Shown here piece by piece: positions 8,785-17,385 of a stretch of DNA of 50,753 nucleotides. The stretch is from Opitutales bacterium (GTDB lineage: Bacteria > Verrucomicrobiota > Verrucomicrobiia > Opitutales > Seribacteraceae). The stretch covers positions 1-50,753 of the forward strand of contig JAQXCL010000011.1 in the NCBI GenBank assembly GCA_029251885.1, in the 5' to 3' direction. Each line of letters starts with the position of its first letter. Position 1 is the stretch's first letter. The notes beneath the pieces were generated by a model. It worked only from the letters and a program-made list of their open reading frames with translations. It did not search any database and was not told where the DNA came from. Position numbers and translations under genes: made by a program.

Positions 8785-11152
8785 GGTCGTGATCTAGTTT
8801 CGAGCGTAACTCGATTATTGTTTCATGGAGTTCCTTGAATTCCATATCTTTTTTTTGGGTAGCCTTTTGTAAATTTTTATCATGTGAGACTTGTTTTCGG
8901 TCAATCTCATCTCGAAGAGATCTTATCATATTTCTATAATGATTAATTTCATTAAGGTTGGAAGAAGCAACTTTTTGAACATCATCGATAGCTTTATTGT
9001 TCAATCGTTCAGTCTCTGCCCGAAGTGTACCAATCGTCTCTTTTAGTTGAGACAATACTTGCTCTTGGAGCTTGTTTTTTTCTTGTTTTGCATGCTGCGT
9101 TTGAGCGTTCGCAATGTCTAGCTTTTCCCTAATTTTTGATAACGAATGTTTCAAGGTTTCATTTTCTCTCACTAAAGTGGTGGTAGCGTTTTGGGCTTTG
9201 TCTTCGAGGTCTGATTGTTGCAGGTCAATTTGTGTCCTCAATTCGAGGATAGTTTTCTTAAGTCCATTTAACAAATTTTCCTGAGCTGAATTTTTACTTT
9301 GAAGTTCGGATTGGTGAGCTTCTTTTAAGTTTTCGATTTTTGATCTCGTCAACAAGGCACCTTCTTTGAGTTGATTATTTTCTTGGGTCAAAAAGCTAAT
9401 TTCTGTTTGAACCTTTTCTTCGTTCTCCGACCTAATTCCGTCGATCTGAATTCTAAGCTGTGATGCTATTTCCCTTAGATTACAAATTTCAGACTCTTTC
9501 TGGGACTCGATTGATTGTATTTTGTTTTCACAAATATTTTTTTCACGCTCAATCTGATCTCGCGTTTTTGACAAACTTTTTTGTAATTGTTCAATTTGTA
9601 AATTAGAAGATCCGATTGCTTTTTGAACCTTTTCTTGTTCACGAATTTTTACTTCTTCAATTTGATCACGCAATTCGGAGACTAAAATTTTAAAGGAACT
9701 AATTTCCTGAGTTGAAGCAGCAGAAGCTCTTTGAACTTCTGCATCTAACTGCATTCTTTCTCTATCGAGAGTATTTCGAACAAGTAATAAAGATTTTCGA
9801 AGCTGTTCGATTTCGAGATTCTTTATTCTTTTGGTATCTTGAACTAATTCATCTCTCTGTGCATGGGCAGATTCGATTTCATCTCTTAATGTTTGGATTG
9901 TACCTTGTAGGGAAATCTTTTCCGCATTTGATTTTTGATTCGACTGCTGAAGGGATACGGCGTGTCGATTTTCAATTCTCTCTAAATTTAATCTAAGGTT
10001 GGATAGTGATTCCTTGAGTTGTTTAATTTCTGCAATTTGAGAACTTAATGCTTTTTGGACACCTTCTTCTTTTTGAGCTTCGCTTTGTTCCAATTCAATC
10101 CGTAACGAAGATATTGTTTTCTTAAGTGATATATTTTCTTTTTGCTGCGAGGATTCTGCCTTTTGAATTTTTCCCTCAAGTTCGAATTTTTTCTTTTCAA
10201 TGCTTTCTCGAGTTTGCAGAAGGGTTTCTCTTAATTGGCGAATTTCATCGATATGCAGTCTTTTTTCCTGTTGGACAGCCTCCTGTATGCGGTTATCAAA
10301 ATTTTCAATTTCTTCCCTTAACAGGGTAATCGTCTCCTTGAGCGATTTTTTTTCATTATCGTTAGATTGAATGTTTTTTTGGATTTTTTCTTGGTGTCTA
10401 GCTCCTGCCATATCCAATGCGTTTCGACTTTTTTGCAATGAATCCTGCAGCAATGTTTTCTCTTGGCTGATTTGAGCAATGGCAGCTTGAATTTCGTCTT
10501 CCTTTGAGCGTTTAACTTCTTCCAAGGAAGCCCTTAGGGTTTCGATTATTTCTCTTAAAGTTTTTGTTTCTAGGCCTTGTGATGAAACCAATTTTCCAAT
10601 TTCATTTTCCTTACGGATTTGGGTGTGCCCGATTTTGTGCCTCAGGGTTTCTGCAAGTTTTCTTAATTCTTGAATTTCCGAATTCTTTTCCTGTGAAACT
10701 GAGTGTTTTATCTTGGATTGTTCTATATCCTTGGCTTCTAATTCTCCACGAAGCCTTGAAACAAGATCGTGTAACTCGTTAATTTCTTTATTATTTAAAG
10801 ATTGAGTCTGTTCGGTTGCTTGTTGAGTTAGCAAACTTGACTCTTCAAGTTGATTTCTTAGTTGGCTAACTAAAGAAGAGAAGCTTTTTCGCTCAACTTC
10901 AAAAGTACTTTTCAATCGTTGGTTATTTTCTTCGTGTTTGAGTGAAAGCTTTTCATAGTCTTCCCTCATACCAGCCACTAGTTTTTGGAAGTTAGATTCT
11001 TTTACAGCGTGTCCTTCCTCGATTGCGTGCAACTCAGAGTCATGCAAATCCATGTTTCTCTCAAGCTGATCGCGAAGAGAAGATATGGTTTGTTTCAAGA
11101 AGGTTAATTCGCGTTCAAGCGAATTCGTCTCGGAAGGGGTTAAGAGAGACAT
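8774..11152 (-). CDS. Coiled-coil protein built from 36-residue repeats (21.5 copies)
   Basis: 792 residues, highly charged, no signal peptide, no membrane segment. After an 18-residue head (ending LERELTF) the whole protein is a series of 36-residue units with no insertion or deletion: 21 full units plus an 18-residue half unit. The pattern at unit start is L-K-x-T-I-x-x-L-R-x-x-I/L-E/D. Position 9 is arginine in all 22 copies, position 8 is usually Leu, position 12 Leu or Ile, and position 13 mostly Glu or Asp. From unit 8 many units alternate between endings like EI-x-Q and E-x-IS, suggesting a 72-residue super-repeat. I do not recognise the family. It is the first gene of the unit with the adenylyl cyclase and two TPR proteins, whose starts overlap or abut, so a scaffold or sensor for that system is likely. 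Confidence 0.88.
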   Translation of the reverse strand: MSLLTPSETNSLERELTFLKQTISSLRDQLERNMDLHDSELHAIEEGHAVKESNFQKLVAGMREDYEKLSLKHEENNQRLKSTFEVERKSFSSLVSQLRNQLEESSLLTQQATEQTQSLNNKEINELHDLVSRLRGELEAKDIEQSKIKHSVSQEKNSEIQELRKLAETLRHKIGHTQIRKENEIGKLVSSQGLETKTLREIIETLRASLEEVKRSKEDEIQAAIAQISQEKTLLQDSLQKSRNALDMAGARHQEKIQKNIQSNDNEKKSLKETITLLREEIENFDNRIQEAVQQEKRLHIDEIRQLRETLLQTRESIEKKKFELEGKIQKAESSQQKENISLKKTISSLRIELEQSEAQKEEGVQKALSSQIAEIKQLKESLSNLRLNLERIENRHAVSLQQSNQKSNAEKISLQGTIQTLRDEIESAHAQRDELVQDTKRIKNLEIEQLRKSLLLVRNTLDRERMQLDAEVQRASAASTQEISSFKILVSELRDQIEEVKIREQEKVQKAIGSSNLQIEQLQKSLSKTRDQIEREKNICENKIQSIESQKESEICNLREIASQLRIQIDGIRSENEEKVQTEISFLTQENNQLKEGALLTRSKIENLKEAHQSELQSKNSAQENLLNGLKKTILELRTQIDLQQSDLEDKAQNATTTLVRENETLKHSLSKIREKLDIANAQTQHAKQEKNKLQEQVLSQLKETIGTLRAETERLNNKAIDDVQKVASSNLNEINHYRNMIRSLRDEIDRKQVSHDKNLQKATQKKDMEFKELHETIIELRSKLDHDHAN

Positions 11153-11251
11153 GTTCTATTTAATTGTCAAAAAAATCATTGGGTGTAAATAAGAACCTTG
11201 CCGTAATTTCCTTTATTGCCTAATGGAATACGATTGTTGCAAAGGAATCAT

Positions 11252-12469
11252 ATGCTCCCCAACATTATTGTAATATCGCTTTTGGTTTTTCTTTTGAACT
11301 CTTGTTCGGATCGACCCCCAAATATATTGCCCACATCGACTGAAACTACAGACGGCGATTTGGATTTTGCCTCTTTGATTGCCAAACAAACTGGCGGGGC
11401 ACAAGACTTGGCTTCTTTTTTGAATAGCGGTAATGAAGTTTCTACAATCAATGTCATTGATGGAGCAGACGAAGAAAAAATATCCGAAAAACCAATAATT
11501 CAGTCAAATTTACTACCATTACCCCTTGAAAGCAAAGTGGTTGCGCCCTCTAAAATGCTTGATTCTTACGAGCAACATGCAATGCCTAAATCCCCAACAT
11601 TGTTAGACGATGATTTTCAGATAAGTTTGCAAGATTTGCGTTCGTTGAATGCCCGGAAAGACCAGACAATTGCATCGTTAACACGATTAAACGAGGAACT
11701 CCTTTTAGAACTCCAGAGGTCAAGGACTTTAACTTCAGTTCCTTCAGTCCGTAAGCCTGAAAATGCAATTACAGGTTCGAGTACAAGTCACTTATACAAA
11801 CTGCAAAACGAGATATCCAACCTTAAGAGCAATCTGATGGACAAATCAAGAGAACTTGACGGACTTAGATTGCGTAATGATCAATTTGTGAATGGCATTG
11901 ATTCACTGCAACCGAGGGTTTTGCCTGTTCCTGTAAACGCAGGTCCCCGATCCTTTAAAGAAGAGAAGAACCCCCCAAAAGCGGATTTTCGCACTTCATC
12001 CAATTTAGATGCTTTGCAAAATAGTGGTACATGTACTCTAGAATTTGATGCTGTGGTTACTCTTTTAAACGGTAAAAACAAAGAAGTTTTTTACACAGAA
12101 TTCTTTTTGGTATCAAATAATTTGAGCGAACTTCTATTGAAGAAAGGATTTTTTCTCAAAGATTACCCACAAGTTAGTTCGTTCGAAGAGCTTTGGGCGA
12201 AAGCTAGAAAATCTCCCTTTTCTTATCCCGGGGTTTACAAAAGAATCCGTAACATTCTTTTGGAGCAAGTGGAACAAGGAAAAGGGCACAGGATACGAAC
12301 AGACATTGATGGTTTTGCCGAATTCAAAAACTTAGTACCTGCATCTTATTACTTGTTAGGAACTGCACCGGTTGGAAAAATTGGTGCGGTTTGGAATAAT
12401 CCAATCCGTTTAAAATCAGGTTCCAACAGAACCTCACTTTCCCTGGCGAATGCAAATTGGCGTGATTAG
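11252..12469 (+). CDS. Coiled-coil lipoprotein with C-terminal beta domain
   Basis: 405 residues. The N-terminus MLPNIIVISLLVFLLNSC is a lipoprotein signal peptide with the lipid-bearing Cys at 18. The ATG at 11252 is preferred to an upstream TTG at 11216 because it begins the signal peptide and has AAAGGA a few bases before it. After a low-complexity linker come two coiled-coil stretches (about 125-160 and 185-220). A conserved-looking C-terminal domain contains GTCTLEFDAVVTLLNGKNKE and a later TDIDGFAEFKNL...YYLLGTAPVG, which resembles a carboxypeptidase-regulatory-like beta fold. It diverges from the 36-residue-repeat gene (99 bp between starts) and could share its regulation. Function unknown. 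Confidence 0.8.
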   Translation: MLPNIIVISLLVFLLNSCSDRPPNILPTSTETTDGDLDFASLIAKQTGGAQDLASFLNSGNEVSTINVIDGADEEKISEKPIIQSNLLPLPLESKVVAPSKMLDSYEQHAMPKSPTLLDDDFQISLQDLRSLNARKDQTIASLTRLNEELLLELQRSRTLTSVPSVRKPENAITGSSTSHLYKLQNEISNLKSNLMDKSRELDGLRLRNDQFVNGIDSLQPRVLPVPVNAGPRSFKEEKNPPKADFRTSSNLDALQNSGTCTLEFDAVVTLLNGKNKEVFYTEFFLVSNNLSELLLKKGFFLKDYPQVSSFEELWAKARKSPFSYPGVYKRIRNILLEQVEQGKGHRIRTDIDGFAEFKNLVPASYYLLGTAPVGKIGAVWNNPIRLKSGSNRTSLSLANANWRD

Positions 12470-12532
12470 ACATTTGTTTAAACCTTTACCTAACCGTTAT
12501 AAAATTCAATGATAGCCCTAAAATTTTAACAT

Positions 12533-14695
12533 ATGAGTACAGAACAATCCTCCGATAGCAATAAACTACAACTTAGCTTGCAGCAAAAACTTGGCATTAT
12601 TTTATCATTTTCAAAAGATAAAATAGTCGAGCAGATTCAGTGCGTTTGGTTTATTATACTTTATTTAATTGTTTTTCAGGTTCTTGTTTTGGGTTTGCCT
12701 ATCGTCTATTCTCTTATGATTGCTGCGGGAATTATGATTGTTATCGTAGGGCTTGCTTTTTTTATGGAAGGTCTACGACTCGGTCTGATGCCACTTGGTG
12801 AATCTTTGGGTTCTACATTACCAAGAAAGAAAATCCTTGGTATTCCTTGTCTTCCAACAAGTCTTGCCTTTGGATTTGTGTTGGGAGCATTTGCTACATT
12901 CGCGGAACCGGCTATTGGGGTTTTGAGAGCTGCCGGTGCTGGCGTAGATCCCACAGCTGCACCTCTGTTGTGGACCATATTAAATACTGGAGCAGGGCTA
13001 CTCGTAAACTGTGTCGGTGTTGGTGTCGGCATAGCTGTACTCCTCGGTGTTCTCCGCTTTTACAAAGGCTGGTCTCTTAAACCATTTATTTATGTCGGTG
13101 TTGTGACTCTTTCTTGCATAACATTATATATGCAGTTTTCCGATGACAGGCTTAAGCATGTGCTAGGCTTGGCCTGGGACTGTGGTGCTGTAACTACGGG
13201 TCCAGTCACTGTGCCCCTCGTACTAGCACTAGGTATTGGAGTTTGTAGAATCGTATCGACAGGTGGTTCAAGTAATACGGGTTTTGGTGTAGTTACCTTG
13301 GCATCACTTTTTCCAATTCTTGCTGTAATGTGCTACGCTCTCTTTTTGTTCAACACTGATAATTACTATTTTGCCTCTGAATCAACTGCTAGTTGGCATA
13401 AGAACGCTGGTAAGTATGGAACAAACTATCCATCAGATTTGCAAAAATTTGGGGATATAAAAGCCAAGGCCAGATTAGATTCTGCTTCTGGTGTTGGTGA
13501 AACAGAGCTTTCCTGGTCATTGTCTGTGGAAGAGAGGAGAATGGTTGAAAATTATCTCAATCAAAATCACGCCCTTCCTGAAGGTTATGCACTACGAACT
13601 AAAGTTGCCGAAGGGTCAATCGTGCCAGCAGCATTACCAGGTGGAGTCCGAGAAAATGTTCAGGTTCGTGGTGCCAAGACCTATGTTGTTAGGGAGGGAT
13701 ATAAAGCTCCGGATGCTCTTTGGAACCCAGACGCAGATGTTGCTACCGCGTTTACTAACAAATTCGATTTTTTCCCGAATACCTTTAAACCACTGGAAAG
13801 TGATAAGAATAACAATGGGAAAGTTGATCCGGGTGAAGATTTTTATAGCCTAGAATCTGACGGCTCAATTAATTACTCCAAAAAGGACGGTCTGCTTACC
13901 GGTCCTGATCAAGATCGTGGAGCTTTGGAAGGTGCCATATGGGCAATTGTGCCATTATGTTCTATTCTTTTATTCGTTTTGATTGTTGGTCTCAGGCAAA
14001 AACCCAAGCACATGGACGAACTTGTAATTGGTATTGCTTGTGCCGTTATTGGAATGTGTCTTTTCAACTTGGGGATTGCACTTGGATTAACCCCACTTGG
14101 CGAACAGCTTGGTGGAAATGTGGTGTCTAGTTTTGCATCCATTCAACCCTGGCAATCAGAGGGATTTATCGATCCTATTTTTCAGTCTTCTACGGTAGGT
14201 AAATGCTTAGCGATTTTATTTGGGTTTATTTTAGGGTACGGAGCAACCTTAGCTGAACCTGCGTTGAATGCCTTAGGATCTACAGTTGAGAAAATTACAG
14301 TTGGTGCCTTTAAGAAAAATTTACTCATGCAAGCTGTTGCTACTGGAGTAGCTTTGGGAATTGCCACAGGTGTAGCTAAAATTGCATTCAATTTAGAACT
14401 TTGGTATCTTCTGATACCCCCTTACACCTTGCTTTTAATTCTCACTTTTATTTCGAGTGAAGATTTTGTTAATTTCGGATGGGATAGTGCAGGTGTAACA
14501 ACCGGTCCAATAACAGTTCCATTAGTGTTAGCTATGGGACTTGGTATTGGTGCAAAGACTGGAGCAATTGATGGCTTTGGTGTTCTGTCACTTGCATCGG
14601 TTGGCCCAATTATTACGGTGCTTACTGTTGGTCTGTTGGTTCGAAAAAAACCTAAAGAAAATCCATCTTCAGAACAATTAGCGGAGGCTGCATAA
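12533..14695 (+). CDS. DUF1538 duplicated membrane protein with soluble insert and EF-hand loop
   Basis: 720 residues. Two homologous membrane halves (about 30-270 and 465-705) each carry the DUF1538 motifs: A-x-F-A-E-P-A / A-T-L-A-E-P-A near 122 and 571, and W-D-x-x-x-V-T-T-G-P-x-T-V-P-L-V-L-A near 215 and 650. Such an inverted or tandem duplication is typical of transporters, but the substrate of DUF1538 proteins is unknown to me. Between the halves lies a soluble domain (about 275-465). It contains a canonical EF-hand calcium loop, D424-K-N-N-N-G-K-V-D-P-G-E435 (D, N, N, G, V, D, E at positions 1, 3, 5, 6, 8, 9, 12). The stop overlaps the start of the PII-like gene by one base, so the two proteins probably work together. 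Confidence 0.88.
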   Translation: MSTEQSSDSNKLQLSLQQKLGIILSFSKDKIVEQIQCVWFIILYLIVFQVLVLGLPIVYSLMIAAGIMIVIVGLAFFMEGLRLGLMPLGESLGSTLPRKKILGIPCLPTSLAFGFVLGAFATFAEPAIGVLRAAGAGVDPTAAPLLWTILNTGAGLLVNCVGVGVGIAVLLGVLRFYKGWSLKPFIYVGVVTLSCITLYMQFSDDRLKHVLGLAWDCGAVTTGPVTVPLVLALGIGVCRIVSTGGSSNTGFGVVTLASLFPILAVMCYALFLFNTDNYYFASESTASWHKNAGKYGTNYPSDLQKFGDIKAKARLDSASGVGETELSWSLSVEERRMVENYLNQNHALPEGYALRTKVAEGSIVPAALPGGVRENVQVRGAKTYVVREGYKAPDALWNPDADVATAFTNKFDFFPNTFKPLESDKNNNGKVDPGEDFYSLESDGSINYSKKDGLLTGPDQDRGALEGAIWAIVPLCSILLFVLIVGLRQKPKHMDELVIGIACAVIGMCLFNLGIALGLTPLGEQLGGNVVSSFASIQPWQSEGFIDPIFQSSTVGKCLAILFGFILGYGATLAEPALNALGSTVEKITVGAFKKNLLMQAVATGVALGIATGVAKIAFNLELWYLLIPPYTLLLILTFISSEDFVNFGWDSAGVTTGPITVPLVLAMGLGIGAKTGAIDGFGVLSLASVGPIITVLTVGLLVRKKPKENPSSEQLAEAA

Positions 14696-15810
14696 TGAAT
14701 AATTTAGAAGTTAAAAACGATATTTCCTTGGTAAATTTAATTTTACCAAAAGATTCATTAGATAAAGTTTCTAAGGAACTGCAAAAAGCTGGTGCCAAGG
14801 GTATTTTTCAAGTTTCTGCTCGTGGTTCTATTTTGAATGAAGGAGGTTTTCTAGCTAAGATGTTTCCACCTCCTGCACCTGAACAGTGCCTAGTTCAAGT
14901 TTTGGTACCTGCAAGTCAAAATCAAAGAATTTCAAACATTGCTATAGAAGCTGGTAGGTTAGATCGTGTTGGTTCAGGAGCTATTTTTAGTATTCCTTGT
15001 AGTGAAGCTCAACATTCTTCAAGTTTTCCACTTACGGAAGGAGAAGGGGAAGGAGAAGGGGATAATTCTACTGAGATTACTATGGAAGCGATTTGTTGTA
15101 TCTGTGAGAAGGGAGTTGCTGAAGACATAGCACAAGCTGCCCTAGTTGCAGGAGCACCGGGTCCTACTGTAACCTTTGGCGAGGGAGGTGGAATCCGAGA
15201 CAAGATACCGGTACTTCGTATGACCAAGGGACCAGAAAAAGAATTTGTTTGGTGTGTGGTTGATCGTTCAGAGTCGAGCGATGTATTTACAAGTATGGCA
15301 AGAGCAGGAAGAATTACTGAACCCGGTCGTGGCTTCATGTATTCAATTCCTGTCAGCAACGGACTCATAAATGTCAGCAGTACGGTTGCTAGCTCATCGC
15401 ATGGAGCTAGTATGGAACAAATCATCTCAGCATTGGATGAAGTCAAAGGCGGAAAAGACTGGAGAAGTAGTGTAGAGACCAAATCTACTTCGCTAAGCAC
15501 CTCGTTTCTAAAAGACCTTGTTGGATTGTATTGTGTTGTTCCTCGTGATCATTATTCAGATGTTTATGATGCGATTCTCGATGCTGGTGCACCTGGTGTT
15601 AGTACTAATTTTGGAGTTATGGCAGATCAGGCGAGTTCCGGGGAAGATACGCGTAATGAAGAGTGGGCAATTGTATATACTTCACTCGCTCCTACATCTG
15701 TCAAAAATGTAATGGAAAAAGTTTCTACGAAAATCGATGCTCTAGGAATAAATCGTGTTGCTTTTTACACTTTACCAATCCCTAAAGCCCTTACTTATTT
15801 AGGTGGTTAA
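14695..15810 (+). CDS. Multi-domain PII-like protein paired with DUF1538
   Basis: 371 residues, soluble. It looks like three consecutive PII-like (ferredoxin-like fold) domains at about 8-102, 128-226 and 274-371. Each has a strand-helix start such as VNLILPKDSLDKVSKELQKA or LVGLYCVVPRDHYSDVYDAI, then an A-G-A-x-G segment. Domain 2 carries TFGEGGGIRDKI in the place of a T-loop-like insert. PII proteins sense nucleotides and 2-oxoglutarate and bind membrane transporters, so gating of the DUF1538 protein is the obvious guess. Start: ATG overlapping the upstream stop (TAATG), with GGAGG ahead. Between domains 1 and 2 is an EGEGEGEG linker coded by a perfect 12-base tandem duplication. Residues of a canonical PII uridylylation loop are not recognised. 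Confidence 0.8.
   Translation: MNNLEVKNDISLVNLILPKDSLDKVSKELQKAGAKGIFQVSARGSILNEGGFLAKMFPPPAPEQCLVQVLVPASQNQRISNIAIEAGRLDRVGSGAIFSIPCSEAQHSSSFPLTEGEGEGEGDNSTEITMEAICCICEKGVAEDIAQAALVAGAPGPTVTFGEGGGIRDKIPVLRMTKGPEKEFVWCVVDRSESSDVFTSMARAGRITEPGRGFMYSIPVSNGLINVSSTVASSSHGASMEQIISALDEVKGGKDWRSSVETKSTSLSTSFLKDLVGLYCVVPRDHYSDVYDAILDAGAPGVSTNFGVMADQASSGEDTRNEEWAIVYTSLAPTSVKNVMEKVSTKIDALGINRVAFYTLPIPKALTYLGG
15037..15060 (+). repeat. Perfect 12-base tandem duplication coding an (EG)4 linker
   Basis: The 12-mer GAAGGAGAAGGG occurs twice in a row, in frame, and codes for the Glu-Gly linker between PII-like domains 1 and 2. Copy-number change would alter linker length by four residues without a frameshift. 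Confidence 0.9.
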
Positions 15811-15873
15811 TATCCTTGGCTTTTAGCACTCTAAATAGTTTCAACTACTTGGAGTTAGGTTTTATAAACTTTG

Positions 15874-15897
15874 TGTAGCTTATCTAATTTAGCTACA
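15874..15897. terminator. Inverted repeat between convergent genes, possible terminator
   Basis: TGTAGCT and AGCTACA form a perfect 7-bp stem with a 10-base loop, lying between the PII-like gene (+) and prmA (-) and including the prmA stop. No long T-run follows on either strand, so it is at best a weak terminator. Confidence 0.35.
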
Positions 15898-16770
15898 GTC
15901 AGATTTTGTAATCCGGACCGATGCCCAATCACCCATCAGTTTCAAGTTAATTTGGATGTTGCTGTCCGGGTTTAAGTTTTTAAAGCAATCACATACATGA
16001 TCTACCTCCTTAGCTAAAATTCCTGAAAGGATAATAACAGAGTTCGGTTTGCTTAAACCGAGGATTTTTTCTGCGTTACTTATTAAGATATCTGCCTGGA
16101 TATTAGCTGCCACATAATCGAATTTCCCCGATGAGGGATTCATTTTGTTTAAATCAATGACCTGAAACTGAACATCGTTTGGTAAATTATTCACACAAGC
16201 ATTCTCAGAGGAAATCCGAACAGCATCTTCATCATTGTCGAATCCTAGGGCACTAGAAAAACCGAGTAATGATGCTGCAATAGTTAAAATTCCGGAACCA
16301 CACCCCAAATCAACAAATGAATCTCCACAGATTTTAGAATTTGTATCATCAACCATGAATTCAATGCACATACGTGTAGATTCATGATTTCCTGTACCAA
16401 ACGCCATACCTGGATCTAAAAATAGTGCGTGATTGTTTGCGGGGATTTCGTAATCATCTTTGAGCCATAAAGGTACAAGGTGAAAGCCGTTATAACTCCA
16501 TGCTTTAAAGTGCTTTTTGTAAGAATTTTTCCAATCAGTATCTTGGAGGTTTTCCTTAGAGAAATCAAATTCGAGAATATCTTTCAACTCATCTTTAAGT
16601 TGAAAGGTTTTGTTATGCATCTCGCTTTGAGTAGCGAAGTATCCAGTCAAAACTATACCACCGGTTAGTTTATCAATTTCTACAATCCAAGGCGAAGGAG
16701 CATGTTCAAATAGGTATCCATCGATGTAATCAAGGGAACTTTCAGGGATTGAACTTGTGAGTTTAATCAC
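15889..16770 (-). CDS. prmA: Ribosomal protein L11 methyltransferase
   Basis: About 293 residues, the usual PrmA length. The N-terminal substrate-binding region is followed by LFLDPGMAFGTGNHESTRMC, the PrmA-specific segment, then the SAM-binding motif I (VDLGCGSGILTIAA) and GFDNDEDAV with the acidic ribose-binding residue. The VAANIQADILI segment corresponds to the catalytic N-P-P-like motif region of this family. It trimethylates ribosomal protein L11. The start is uncertain: a GTG at 16770 gives a normal N-terminus (MIKLTSS) and overlaps purN by 8 bases, while a TTG at 16800 would add ten residues. It is the last gene of the grpE-dnaJ-rfaE2-purN-prmA run. Confidence 0.9.
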   Translation of the reverse strand: MIKLTSSIPESSLDYIDGYLFEHAPSPWIVEIDKLTGGIVLTGYFATQSEMHNKTFQLKDELKDILEFDFSKENLQDTDWKNSYKKHFKAWSYNGFHLVPLWLKDDYEIPANNHALFLDPGMAFGTGNHESTRMCIEFMVDDTNSKICGDSFVDLGCGSGILTIAASLLGFSSALGFDNDEDAVRISSENACVNNLPNDVQFQVIDLNKMNPSSGKFDYVAANIQADILISNAEKILGLSKPNSVIILSGILAKEVDHVCDCFKNLNPDSNIQINLKLMGDWASVRITKSDCS

Positions 16771-17371
16771 GGGGCTTAGCGGTTGAATCAGTATGAGCAA
16801 TATCAGCGACTACACTGGGTAATAACATATGTTCAGCAGCATGAACTTTTGCTGTAGTTGATTCGATAGTATCTGAGGACATAATTCGTACGGGAGCCTG
16901 TGCGATGATGGGTCCTCCATCTAATTCAGATGAGACCCAATGAACAGTACATCCAGTAATTTTTACACCTGCATCCCACGCTTGCTGAATTGCATTTAGA
17001 CCACGAAAGCAAGGCAGTAGGCTAGGGTGCAGGTTGATAATTCTCGAATCAAATGAATCGATAAATCTTTGGCTGATAATTTTCATGAAGCCAGCCAGAA
17101 CAATTAAGTCGGGATGTTTCGATTTAATTGCTGATATCCAATGGTCTTCTTCTATAATAAATTGGGAAGATTCATGCTCCTGAATGGGGGGATATTTACC
17201 AAGATAAGATGAGTAAATGCCGGCTTTTTCTGCACATTTCAATATTCCACTATTTTGTCTGTCTGAGTATACGGCAACTATTTCAGTTGGTCCGAGTAAT
17301 CCGGAAGAAAAAGCGTCAAGAAGTGCTTGGCAATTTGTTCCTTTTCCTGAACCTAATATTATGGTTTTCAC
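16763..17371 (-). CDS. purN: Phosphoribosylglycinamide formyltransferase
   Basis: 202 residues, standard PurN length, GTG start. The phosphate-binding start ILGSGKGTNCQALL and the formyl-transfer residues N113 and H115 in IINLHPSLLP and D151 in SSELDGGPIIAQ are all present. It transfers formyl from 10-formyl-THF to GAR, the third step of purine synthesis. It lies 14 bases after rfaE2 and overlaps prmA. No other purine gene is in the window. Confidence 0.93.
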   Translation of the reverse strand: MKTIILGSGKGTNCQALLDAFSSGLLGPTEIVAVYSDRQNSGILKCAEKAGIYSSYLGKYPPIQEHESSQFIIEEDHWISAIKSKHPDLIVLAGFMKIISQRFIDSFDSRIINLHPSLLPCFRGLNAIQQAWDAGVKITGCTVHWVSSELDGGPIIAQAPVRIMSSDTIESTTAKVHAAEHMLLPSVVADIAHTDSTAKPRD

Positions 17372-17385
17372 AGTATATTTAAAAC

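Noticed and set aside
15823-15831. TTAGCACTC, a half of the CIRCE heat-shock operator
   Set aside because: The matching inverted half (GAGTGCTAA) at nine bases distance is absent, and the site lies downstream of the PII-like gene, not before grpE or dnaJ.
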